Shown here piece after piece: positions 33,485 to 43,569 of a stretch of 64,000 bases of DNA; position 1 is the stretch's first letter; every line of letters begins with the position of its first letter. The stretch spans positions 62,166-126,165 of the forward strand of contig GG745346.1 of assembly GCA_000151295.1 (NCBI GenBank). The letters are read 5' to 3'. Source of the stretch: Allomyces macrogynus ATCC 38327. Taxonomy: Eukaryota; Blastocladiomycota; Blastocladiomycetes; Blastocladiales; Blastocladiaceae. The position numbers were made by a program, and so were the translations under genes. The notes beneath the pieces were generated by a model that did no database searches, was not told the DNA's origin, and was given only the letters and a program-made list of their open reading frames with translations.

Positions 33485-34912
33485 TCACAGCAACGTGCGA
33501 TACTCGTCCACCACACTCCACAGCGCACAGCTCGCGTCGCCGATCCACTCGGCCGCGTTCGGGTACCGGTGCAAGTACGCACCGGAGCGCAACCGTTTCG
33601 CCGTGGCCGTGAGCCAAGGCGAGAGCACGTGCCGGTCGGCCAGAACGCCCGTGTTGTGGACAAACGCGAGCGACGCGGTCGTGCGCGTGCCGGTGGCGGT
33701 GGTCCGGTACAGGAGCGGCGTCGGATTCACGGCAGGCAGAAAACCGAGCCGGTCATTGAGCTTGCGCTGGAGGTAGGCCGTGTCGATGGTGGAGAAGGTT
33801 GGAGACAGATATGCAGTCGCGCTGATGCAGCTGGACAGGAGAATGGGTGGTGGGAGTGAGTTTGGGCTGGCATGATTGGGCGCAGTACAACAACGGCAAT
33901 AACGCGCACCTCGGCACCCTGTCCGGCGGCATGAGCGTGTATCGGCACATGGCCTTGACGGCATCGTGGAACTTGTTCACTGCCACGGTTCTGGTGCGCA
34001 GCAAACGGCATGAGCAATGATCGTGCGCTTGGCAAAAGAATTAACCATGATCACGCACCCCGACGACGCGACATGCAAAATCTTGCACATCGGGATCGGA
34101 CACAGCGACGTGACCAAATCCCATCCAGAAAACAGCTCGCAGTCGGCACTTCCCACACGCGCCGTCGGCCCGCTCGCATGCACCCCTGCCCGCGACGATC
34201 CCACCACCGCAGCCAGCATCTCCGCTGCAATTGCATTCACCCCCTCCATCCCTTTCCCTCCACCGCTAGCCGCCGCAAACACCCCCCTCCTTTCTGCCAC
34301 CCCAAACAACACATCGTTCGGGACCGCAATGATCGCATCCGCGTGATCCTGCGCGGCCGCGAGCGCCAAGACCGTATTATACGCCTGCACCGCCGTATCC
34401 CCCCTCGCAAACGGCAGAATTGGCACCGACACGAGCGCGGCCCTTGGCATCCAGTCCTTAAGTTCCATGGCGAGCCTTGCGCTGACGCCCGACCCGGTAC
34501 CGCCCGCGGTCGAGTAGGATAGCAGGAACGTGTCGAATAGGTCGTCGTGCTCGATGCGGCGGCGGACAGTGTCGAGGATCAGGTCGAGTGCGGGAGTACC
34601 GCTGCTGAGAGTGGAGGAGCAGAGCGCGTAGCCGCGCTCCCAGTTGTTGGCACATCCGATGGTGGAGAGGACAATGTCGGCGTTGGTCTTGGATTCGGCG
34701 TCGATGCGGAGCGGTGTGAGGACGCCGGGGATCGTTGGGTGGGTCACAACATGGTTGGCGGATTTGGTCGAGCTCGTGCGTGTTGTCCTTGAAGTTGACG
34801 TTGTCGTGAGGGTGCTGGGTACTGGTGGAGCATGGGGTGTCAAATCCGTTGCACCAAGTTGCGCGAGAGTCTGGATGCCGGCTTGGCCGACGAGAATGGA
34901 GAGCACGGTCAT
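33485..34912 (-). CDS. Delta-like tubulin (divergent)
   Basis: Tubulin-superfamily GTPase; best match by memory is delta-tubulin, needed for triplet microtubules of basal bodies. Exons 34912-34059, 33990-33910 and 33821-33485 (introns 68 and 88 bp) give 423 aa (human delta 453). Landmarks are the N-terminal strand and loop TVLSILVGQAGIQ, NNWERGYAL, the tubulin signature GGTGSG at 137-142 (LSYSTAGGTGSGVSARL), QAYNTVLAL and DAIIAVPNDVL. The C-terminal helices include VNKFHDAVKAMCRYTL and LADRHVLSPWLTATAKRL. Residues about 20-60 are Thr/Ser-rich and do not align well, so the 5' part may contain an unrecognised intron or an insertion. It fits the presence of a flagellum together with ZMYND12. Confidence 0.7.
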
Positions 34913-35090
34913 TTTCGGTGCTTATGGCAGATGCGAAGGTCAGACTTTGGCGCCAATCACAGTCACGTCCCTCGCTTTTGTGACCTTCACTTCACGACAC
35001 TAAAACGCCAAACCGACGCTCTCAAGTCTCAACACACAGCTAATGCCAATTCGCACGCAAGCCAATAAGTAATAAACATCCCCGACCCCA

Positions 35091-36722
35091 TCACGTCTTC
35101 CCCACCGCGTTCCACCACCTCATCCCTCCACCCCGACTCTTCTCCGCCGCGCTCTCCCCCTCAACAACCTCCAACTGCCCCATCGACCCCAAAATCCACT
35201 GAATCGCGGGCTTTACGGCCCGTTTCTCCGATGCCATTGCCGCGCGCGCCTTGACCGCATGCACCCGATGACTCCGGCGCACGCGGGCGCGGACAATCAG
35301 CTTGAACAGTGCCTCGACGATCAACCAACAGGTGGAGAGGCACGTGGTCACGGCCATGCGCAGGAACCTATTGTGCTTGGAGAGGGCATTGTACGCGAGC
35401 GTCGTGAGCCAGACGAGGAGGTACTCGGTGGTCAGGACCCAGAAAGTTGTGCCGAGCGCGACTTGGACTGACGCGTTGGTCAAACTCCGTGCGGGGGCAG
35501 CAGTCGGATCGGTCGCGGCAACCGTCGAGCTGGGCTGCGAAGTGGTGGAGAGTCCCGACGTGGGCGAGGTGGTTGGTGAGAGGACACTGGACGGTACCGG
35601 TGCGGGTATGGCCGGGGGCGTGATCGTCATGGCCGGCGGTCGGACAGCTGCGAGAATGCTCGACCGCTTCGGCCGACTTGGCGCCGGCGCAGATGATCTT
35701 GCAGTGCTCTCGGACCCGTCAGAAGCCGGCACAGTCGCTGCCGCTGGCACCACAGGCGCGGTCGCGGGATTGCTCGACCCCGTCGGCCGCCCTGTCGCCG
35801 GTAGTACCGGCCGTGCATGATCAGGCCCGTCAGGCACCGTCGGAGACGCCAGAAGGGCGACGCGAGCTCTGCGGCCGTCACATCCACGCCCGACACGCTC
35901 GCGCGCGGTCGCGACACGGCATCTTTCAACCTCGCTGGAATCCGCGACACGAGCGCACCCCGCACCAGAGTGACGTGCACGCTGTACGCCGTCATCGCGA
36001 CAACCGCGATCGGAAACACGGCATTCACGTACAGCAATACCGCCCACCACGGCGACGACGCGGTCCCAGAGGTGTCCCAGTCGTTGTCCAGCGCAAGCAG
36101 CATATAGCCCGCAATAAACGGCGGGATCAGGATGGCGGCCGCGAGTAGTGCCGCGTGCCACATGCGCCGCTGGGCCGAGATGGACTTGAAGCAGAGCCCG
36201 GCGACGCGGAGCGTGATAATGAGCAGCGAGATGCCGCCGATTGGGAAGAAGAGGATTGCGCGCGCCGTGTAGTACGCTGGCCACATGGCCACGTTCGGCG
36301 CCGCCTGCACGGCGATCAGCGCGTTGGTCGCTTCCCCCGCGATCGGCCGCGAGGAGGAGCAGTTCCATGCGGCCGTCACTGCCAGGGATACAGCTTGATC
36401 GTGCGGCGGGTCCGGCGAAGAGGTGCGCGGCTGGCGGGGTCCCGGCCCCCGGAGCACGTCGGCGGCGTGGCGTGTGTCGTAAGAGACGCGTGAGAAGGGA
36501 CGAGGACGACATGAGGTGTGCGGCGACCATGGCGATGACGAGGAACAGGGCGGCGACGCTGAACAGCCACGAAATGATCACGACGGCGCGTGTCAGTGCC
36601 ACTTCGTCGGGCGGAATCGTGAGCGTGCCGGGTATCGCGCGCGCCGCGGGGTTGTGGACGGCTTGCGGATCGTGAAATGGCGGGTCCGGGTGCTTGGGGC
36701 GGGCGTGGTCTGGGTCAATCAT
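35091..36722 (-). CDS. 7TM family member (copy 3), two frame shifts
   Basis: Homologous throughout to the intact 7TM copy at 28.1-29.6 kb: N-terminal TLTIPPDEVALTR, TM1, GRMELLLLAA (TM2 start), TM3 ARAILFFPIGGISLLII, TM5 VLLYVNAVFPIAVVAMTAYSV, TM6 GTTFWVLTTEYLLVWLTTL, TM7 and the tail motif ILGSMGQLEVVE. The N-terminal part (36722 to about 36375) and the C-terminal part (about 35850 to 35091) share one frame. The middle (about 36376 to 35870, GEATNALIAVQAAP to the end of TM5) lies in another. The first shift sits in TM2, where the copy is also short by about five bases relative to the paralogue. The second lies in the low-complexity loop between TM5 and TM6. Either a pseudogene or assembly indels; the frame away from the shifts is well kept, unlike copy 1. 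Confidence 0.7.
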   Translation of the reverse strand: MIDPDHARPKHPDPPFHDPQAVHNPAARAIPGTLTIPPDEVALTRAVVIISWLFSVAALFLVIAMVAAHLMSSSSLLTRLLRHTPRRRRAPGAGTPPAAHLFAGPAARSSCIPGSDGRMELLLLAADRGGSDQRADRRAGGAERGHVASVLHGARNPLLPNRRHLAAHYHAPRRRALLQVHLGPAAHVARGTTRGRHPDPAVYCGLYAACAGQRLGHLWDRVVAVVGGIAVRECRVSDRGCRDDGVQRARHSGAGCARVADSSEVERCRVATARERVGRGCDGRRARVALLASPTVPDGPDHARPVLPATGRPTGSSNPATAPVVPAAATVPASDGSESTARSSAPAPSRPKRSSILAAVRPPAMTITPPAIPAPVPSSVLSPTTSPTSGLSTTSQPSSTVAATDPTAAPARSLTNASVQVALGTTFWVLTTEYLLVWLTTLAYNALSKHNRFLRMAVTTCLSTCWLIVEALFKLIVRARVRRSHRVHAVKARAAMASEKRAVKPAIQWILGSMGQLEVVEGESAAEKSRGGGMRWWNAVGKT

Positions 36723-37386
36723 GACCAGTGAGCGGTGACGGTGCCGTTGCCGTGGGCAGAATGGATTAGGTCGAATGATTTGCGAGTCCAGAGCGGCGCG
36801 TCAGCGAATCCGATTCCGGTGCTCACGAAACGGGTGAGCGTCGCGGTTGGCAGCAAACTGGTCTGTCAACTGGCACAATGCGCAAAGAACGCCTGTTCCG
36901 CCTCGAGCCGTGCGCCAAACGGATTGCATCAAGTTGCGCAAGCGCGCAACGCATCGTTCCGCTCCCGCTGGGCGATCGCGAGGTCGGCAGACGCTCCTTT
37001 GCTGTCCCTGTGCCACGTCCGCACGATTTGGTGGTAGGTTGGAGCGCGACAGGCTGACAGTGATTGTGATCGCAGCGCACAAAACGAGTGTGGGAGACGC
37101 GGCCCGGTCCGCACACTGTTGTCTCACGGATGGTGGCGGCTTCGATCTGATGTCTGACGTTCTCATCCTCGCCGCTTCCGGCGACCGCGTGCGGCTGCTT
37201 GTGATCCGAGCATATCGGAGCATAGCCCCCAGCATTAAGTCTGCAAAGCTCAAAGAACGGTTCTACGCAGTCGTACAACACATGCAAAACGGGTCGAGCA
37301 GACGATAAAGAGGGCATGGACGGGATTGAAGAGGTGGACAAGCAAACATGGCTACTCAAGATCAAAAAAGACGGTTCGGCGACGTG
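36723..37386. other. Intergenic region
   Basis: No domain or splice chain recognised in either strand. It lies between the 7TM copy 3 start and the 3' end of the P-loop gene. Confidence 0.4.
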
Positions 37387-38695
37387 CTACACCTTGTTGC
37401 TCCCGCGCCGCAGCGTGCCGACGGTCGCCTCGGCCGCGTGATGCACCCATCTGCCCAGTCGCACGGGTTCGCGCACTGGGTGCACGCGATGCACCATGCT
37501 CTCGATGTTGGGCGCGTGGTGGTCGGCCCATGCCGTGCCGTGGCCCGGCTGGTCCTCGCTGATTACCATGCACTCGGGCGTGTAGAGGTCGTCTGTCCGG
37601 ACGAAATGAAAAGCGTCAGAAACAGGACATACTCGTCATAAAAAACAACAACAACAATAACAGCGACAACGTACGCGCATGAATCACGTCCCAAAACTCC
37701 TCGCCATCCATCGACCGCTGGCGACACGCCTCGAGCACGGCTGCGGGCACGCGGTTAATCAGCAGCATCCACTCCCACGCATCGTCGCACGGCTCTGACG
37801 CCGTTGTATGCCCCTTGCCGCGGCGCGGTCCACCGAGCCACCGCATCCACCCGGCCTGCACGCGTTGCCGCAGTGATCGCGGCGCGTCGTCGTCCCCATC
37901 CCCGTCACTATCGAGTGCAGCCGACGCGGCAGCCAGGGCGAGTCGTGACCGCGGTCGCGGCATCACAGGTGGAGCGCGGTGCAGGACCCGTGCCAAGCCG
38001 GCCAATGCGGCACGGATTTCAGGTACGTGCGCAACGCGACCGTCGCGCTCGAGGGTGGTCGCGATCACGACGCGTACGCCGGCGCTGTGCGTGCGCAGCG
38101 TATGCATGAGAACCGAATCGGGTCCGCACGGGCCCGCGAGTGCCGAGAGCGGCACGTCCGCGACGAGCGTGCGTGCTGGGCCGACGACGTGCATGTGCGG
38201 GTGGCCCAGGTACGGCGTGGCCGTATCGGGTGGCGGGACGGGACTCGTCGTGGTTGCGCGACCAGGAGATGCGATGCGAACGGCCAAAGTCGACTTACCC
38301 ATGCCATCGGCGCCCATGATCAGCAGCATCGGGCGGCGGCGGTTTGGTCGGACGGTTGGAGCGGGTGGTGGGAGTGGTGGCGCGGGGTAGACGAGGTGCT
38401 GCACGCCCGCACCGGCGCGCGTGGTCGTGGATGAGGACGTGGACCGGATAGAGAGCGCTGCAGGGGATGAGGGCGCCGAGCTGGATATTGCCGGGTGGCG
38501 CCGTTTGACGGAAGCAATCATCGCGGCGTGTGCATGCTCGGTGCTGTCGTCATCCTCATCGTGCGTGTCGTCGTGTTGGGGTCGTGCTGCCCGCGGGTAC
38601 CACGACCACCGACGCCACGATCCGGCCGCCAGCGCCGCGGACGTCGACGAGCGGCGCGCCGATGGTGGTAGTGCAGTTGTTGCCGAGGTCGCCAT
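37387..38695 (-). CDS. P-loop protein of unknown family
   Basis: Exons 38695-37675 and 37592-37387 (82-bp, T-rich intron) give 408 aa. A disordered, basic, Ser-rich N-terminus is followed by a clear Walker A/G1 motif, GADGMGKST (MLLIMGADGMGKSTLAVRI), at about residues 124-132. Strand-like segments follow (TLVADVPLSAL, GVRVVIATTLERDG). The C-terminal part (AWEWMLLINRVPAAVLEAC, EEFWDVIHAHDLYTPE) is conserved-looking and continues across the intron to GRWVHHAAEA. A DxxG or NKxD motif typical of Ras proteins is not evident. It could be a degenerate small GTPase or a kinase-like P-loop protein. An upstream in-frame ATG at 38728 is possible. I do not recognise the gene. Confidence 0.5.
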
Positions 38696-39809
38696 GGCTA
38701 TGCTGGGCCGAGAAAGCAAGCGCCGCAAAGAGGATGCTCGTCAGGCAGGGAGGAGAGTACGCCGCCCTTTTCGCGGGAGCAGCAAGGCTTGAAGCGCCGC
38801 GATAAATCGGGTCCAGTCACCGTCGCGGGCTGAGCTGGTAGATCGTGACAAGCTCCCTCGGCGTGCGCTGGAGCCGGAGAATCGGTTGCTGGTCGCGTCG
38901 GTGAGATGCGGAGCTGGATCGCGAAGTGGGGTTGGTTGCGGACGCGGCGGGTCGAGCTCCAAATTGCTCTCGCGGTGTGCAGTTGCAAGATGCGCTGCTT
39001 GCGTCCCGCAGAGTTTGGCGGGCAGGAGAGCAGCAGGAGCGTGGGGAGGTGGAGGAGAACACCGTTGCAGCAGGGTCAATCATGGTGATCAACGGCGCGA
39101 CAGCGAACAAAGAAAGCACGAAGCGGCAGCAGCGGTTCATCATTGTGACCGTTGTCCAGCATTGACTTTACTCTCTGTTGGCTGGTGTGCTTCTCTGCGT
39201 GGTGGCGCAGCAGCGATCGTCCTTGCCGATACAGAGCCGTACGTGCGAGTGACTTGGTCACATGCCACGCCCATTCCCACGCGGAGGACGCCTTGATCAC
39301 CAGCTTGTGAACGTCGTTTTGCCTGCACGTCGGCATCGGCCGCGAGCAGCCGTCCACCGCGTCCGTTCGATCCTGCAGTTCATCCTCCCCCCCCCCCCCC
39401 CCCCGCAAAACTTGTGCCCGACTGCAACGAGGTACCCAACCCGCGGCAGACGCGCCTGGACCTGCCCAACTCACGCCGTGGGTCACAGCCATCAAACAGC
39501 AACCTCCAGAACAACTCGCAAACGGCACCGCCATCACGAACCCCAGCTTCCTCGTGCGGCTCCAACCTCCCCAGTTCCGACCACTTGCTGGTGTGCCGAC
39601 GACGCAGCCACATTGGGACCCTGGCGTCGCGCTTCGCGCCACGTCCTTCGATTGCGCCCGTGTTGCTCGAAACGACCCCGCCGACCTGCTGGTAATGTGC
39701 CCCCGGCCAAATGATTCGCGTTGGCGCAAACCCTGACATTGCCGGACTGGTCTTCCTTAGTTTTTGGGCGAGCCCGCCGTTTTTATCATCATCGCGCCTG
39801 ACACGCACC
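38696..39809. other. Intergenic region with a C18 tract
   Basis: No gene recognised. A run of 18 C at 39387-39404 is the longest homopolymer besides the T run in the PCF11 intron and is a likely site of length error. Confidence 0.4.
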
Positions 39810-40139
39810 ATGCCGCCGCCGAGCACCTCCACACGCCGTGCGACCGCGCCGACCAACCAACCATCGGCGCTCGCCATGGTCCTCGCCCTCGCCGTGCTCG
39901 CGTGGGCCGCCACCAACCTGGTCGGCCTCTCGTACGCGACATCCATGATCCGCGACGTGCGCGCTGCTGCAACGAGCGCACGTGTTCGCTCGTGTGTCCG
40001 CCAGCTCGTGTGGGCGCTGATCGCGTGCCCGTTTGCCACTTTCGCGCGCGTGATCGCGTGGCCCTTTTCCATCGTGAACCGAGTCGTCGGTGCTGCCGCA
40101 CGGTCCGCGGCGGGAACGTGGACGCGCAGTTGGGATTGA
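39810..40139 (+). CDS. Possible small two-helix membrane protein
   Basis: 109-aa open frame with two hydrophobic segments (ALAMVLALAVLAWAATNLVGL and QLVWALIACPFATFARVIAW), a short Thr/Pro-rich N-terminus and a basic C-terminus. The pattern is more protein-like than surrounding frames, but no family is recognised and GC-rich chance frames are common here. Confidence 0.3.
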   Translation: MPPPSTSTRRATAPTNQPSALAMVLALAVLAWAATNLVGLSYATSMIRDVRAAATSARVRSCVRQLVWALIACPFATFARVIAWPFSIVNRVVGAAARSAAGTWTRSWD

Positions 40140-41784
40140 CGCGCGGCCCGCGCGGAGGGCGGCGTCAACGCCGGTCGGTGGTGCGGATGCAGGTCGATCA
40201 GCGGCGCAGACGGCTGAGTTGCCACGTCACCTGTCTCATCCGTCGCCGCGGCCGTCAACAGCAGCAGGACAGTCATCACGACTGTATGCCGCCACAAGAT
40301 TGACGCCTCGCCGCGCGTCGGCTGTGGCCTCGCCCTCCTCATCCCCGCCATCGCTGAACCTGCGTCACGGCAAGCCCGATTGGTCAAATGAGACCCACAA
40401 CGGGCCCGTTTACGGCGTGGCGCAGGCGCTCGCCGCTCTCGTGGCCATGGACGACACGGAGGGCAGTTCAGCTTCGTCTCGGCGCGTGCTTCCACGGCGA
40501 CGGTCGGTGGAGAGACTCGTCGCACCAGCGTGTGAGGGCGAGGATATGGACGTGATGTGCGATATGCCCGCGTCCGAATAATACCGCGGGCTGTACAACT
40601 CGATAACGTATGCTTCTCTGTTTCTCTCCGAGGAGCATCTCTTGGCACCCGCGCTCTGAACCTATCTGAGCTGCGACCAGTCTTTACCACGTTCTTCGTT
40701 CAACGCAAGCAGAAAGTGGTCGAGAGAATGGCCAGAGAGCATCTTTCGACGGATACTTTGGGAAGTATGAGCGCCCACGTTTGGAACGGCCTGACCACGC
40801 ACGCCAGTTGTCAAGGCCACTCAATACCGAGAAGGATGGTGAGGGACGCGGGCAGAGGGGGGCGAGAATCGAGCTGACAATCCGTACCAGAGCAGGGCCG
40901 GCACATCAGAACCAAGAATGGCGTGCGCAGCAGCAAACATAGCAAGTGTGCTAGCGAACATGGCTCAGGTAGGCGGGTTATTGAGCAGCACATTAATTTT
41001 TGGCGATTAGAACAGCTAGCCGCGCTCTTGACTTGCGACCGAGTGCTGTATGAGCTGGCGGCGGTCTGTGCCTAGTCTGATTTTTGGCTTGCTATACATT
41101 ACGCGTGAGGAGAATGGAACAATTCCAAAACAAAATCGCCTTTTTTCTCGGCCTGTGTGCAACTTGTGACCCTTTGCTGCCTTGCATCGGAAAGACCAAA
41201 ACAGTGCCTTTCCGTGGTGCAGCGGCGAAGTGGATGCGATTGCTGGCGAGAAAATGAAGTTCAAAGATTTGTGTCAAAGGAGTTTTGGAAGTGTTCCAAC
41301 ATAAGACCAACTGGACTCGTTCTTGTTTGGTTGGGATGGGTATGGTGGCGCTGGTGCTGAATGGCAGAAGTGTTCGAGCGAGTTGCGTCCCACTTCTCAT
41401 TCTGCGCGTTGTCTGCGTTGTGTATGGTTCGGAACGCGGGTGCGCCACTAGGAGTGCCAAGAGGCACGCGAGCTGGCAGGTTGCCACAAAGCAGTACCTC
41501 CACTGGCTGCGCCTCTTCCTCGTGCTGCAGTCGCGACTGTGGGCGACCGCATCCCATACTTTCTTGGCGGACAGCACTCCCTGCACTCGTGTTGGCACCT
41601 ACTCTTGAACCTGCCGTCACGCTCTCCGGTCTCCTGCACGGTTCCCGACCCCACTCTGCACCGACAGCCTCGTTCGAGCCAACAAGATTCTTGACGAACA
41701 TTGCCCGACTCTGCCCTTCGGCCAGCACCAGCGACACCAGTAAACCCTGCCCCGTCGTCGTTTCCAACTGTCGCGCTGCACATC
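40140..41784. other. Long intergenic stretch, no gene assigned
   Basis: 1.6 kb with frequent stops in all frames and no recognised domain, RNA gene or repeat. It includes the 5' flank of the PAP2 gene. Confidence 0.4.
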
Positions 41785-43157
41785 ATGGCAGCCTTCATGC
41801 CAAATATCGGCGCGAATGCGTCGCCGCGCTCGCTCATCAACCCGGGCCAGCGCCGCCACCTCGGCCTCGAAATTATCGCTCTGATTGTCTTCTGGGCCAT
41901 TGGCGGCGTGCTCAACATTCTGCCGCCGCAAAAGCGGTACCATTCTTGCCCAGCTCGCGCTCGCGGCGCCGACCTTTCAACGCGGACCGAGGGTTGATTG
42001 ATCCACGTCGTCCGCTGCCAGGACCTTCAATGTCAACGACATTACGCTTCAGAACCCGATGCGCGAGCAGACGGTGCCCGAATGGCTCGCTTTTGTACGT
42101 TTTCTGCGCACCCGTAATTGGCATTTGTGAGCACATTGCGCGCGAAGCTCACGCGGATGTGTCTCGTTAGGTCCTCGTCGTCGTTGTGCCGTTCATTTTC
42201 ATTTTCCTCATCGGTCGGACGCGCGCTGGGCGGCCCGTCCTGGGTCTACTCGTGTCGACGGGCTTGGCGCTGCTCGTCACTGGCGCGCTCAAGAACCTGG
42301 TCGGAGGCCTGCGCCCCGACTTCCTTGACCGGTGCAAGCCCAACCCAAAGGACACGACGCAGTGCACGGGCGAGGTGAGCATCGTCAACGAAGGCCGCCG
42401 GTCGTTCCCGTCGGGCCACTCGTCGGGTGCGTGTCCCGCTCTTTCTCAACGAACGTTGTTCCTTGCCAACTGACTTGGCTCGCTTTCCTTTCCAGTGAGC
42501 GCCGCGGGGCTCGTCTACACGTCGCTCTACCTCGCGTCGTTCATGCGCGTCTTTGACGCCAATTGGGACGAGGCCAAGGGCGGCCCCATCTTTCTCTCGT
42601 TCCTGCCCTCGACGGGCGCCGCGGCGATTGCCCTGACGCGCATCGTCGACAACCGGCACCACTGGCTCGACGTCTTCACGGGCTTCATTCTCGGCGCCTT
42701 CTGCGCGTACCTGTGCGCGCGGCTCTACATTCCCGGCTTTGCTCAGCAAGCGTCCGTCTCGGCGATGCTGCGGCACGCGCTCTATGGCGACAATGCGAGC
42801 GTCGAGGCGGACGGTATGGGCCTTCTCGCGCAGCTGCACGCGGAAATGCGCGTGATTGCCGCCGAATCAGTCGAGGCGTCGCGCAACGGTCCTCCGCACG
42901 TCGTCTACGTGGTCAACGAGAACATGGTGCAGAAGCTGCTTGCCGAGGGCCATCTCGGAACGCTCGTCGCCGACGACACGAACGGACGGCCCACGCCGTT
43001 GGGTGGCACGGGTGTCCGTCCGGCCGAGCATGTCGTCGGGACCTACCCGATGGCACCAGCGTCGCTCGACCCGCTCTCGGCGCCCACGACTTATGCGACG
43101 CCGCCGCTGCGCAACGGGGCCGTGTCGCAGTTGCCGCTCCTGGCGCCGACGCGCTAA
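41785..43157 (+). CDS. PAP2-type lipid phosphate phosphatase
   Basis: Integral membrane phosphatase of the LPP/DPP1 type, acting on phosphatidate or diacylglycerol pyrophosphate. Four exons (41785-41936, 42022-42094, 42171-42426, 42496-43157; introns 69-85 bp) give 380 aa. The three catalytic motifs are present. C1 runs from K116 to R123-P124 (KNLVGGLRP). C2 is RRSFPSGHSS with H158. C3 is TRIVDNRHHWLDV with R209, H215 and D219. Intron 3 interrupts just after C2 and splicing restores the helix that follows. Several hydrophobic helices surround the motifs. A C-terminal cytosolic tail of about 140 residues beyond the phosphatase is longer than usual (AEMRVIAAESVEAS, VVYVVNENMVQKLL) and has no recognised domain. 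Confidence 0.9.
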
Positions 43158-43346
43158 CGGATTCGCGAGTTGCCGGCGCGCGTGCGTGCTCCCTGCGCTC
43201 CATTTCTTGGCGCCGGAGCAGTGGCGCCGAGTGTCAGGACCAAGCTTTTGTCTAGCACTTTGTAACGTGCCTCATTTTTCCCGCCTCATACAGTCTATTT
43301 TATCAGGTCACATGAGAATATACCATAATGTGCTGGTGATTTCTGC

Positions 43347-43366
43347 AAGCAAAGCGGCTTCGCTTT
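43347..43366. repeat. GC-core hairpin downstream of PAP2 gene
   Basis: Perfect inverted repeat GCAAAGCG-GCTT-CGCTTTGC (8-bp arms, 4-nt loop) about 190 bp after the PAP2 stop codon. Its form resembles the hairpins at 33.2 kb (core CG with a short loop), but it stands alone. It could be a 3'-end structure or a solitary copy of a hairpin element. Coordinates are accurate to within one or two bases. Confidence 0.6.
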
Positions 43367-43569
43367 GCACTCGTTGACCTCCAAATCGTCGACACTATAG
43401 CATGCATCATGATCGCAGCAACTGGCCGCACCCACCATTTCCCTCGGCGAGCAGCTTTGCCGGCCCAGTTTCCCGCGCGATCGGCTCCATTTTCGACTTT
43501 TTCATTCAGCAGCGCCGACCAAGAACGACTGTATTGCAGCCTGATCCGACCAACTCTAAGCCCAGCATC

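Noticed and set aside
39380..40690. 436-residue minus-strand open frame
   Set aside because: Arg/Ala/Thr-rich, begins at a non-conserved start and runs across a C18 tract; no domain.
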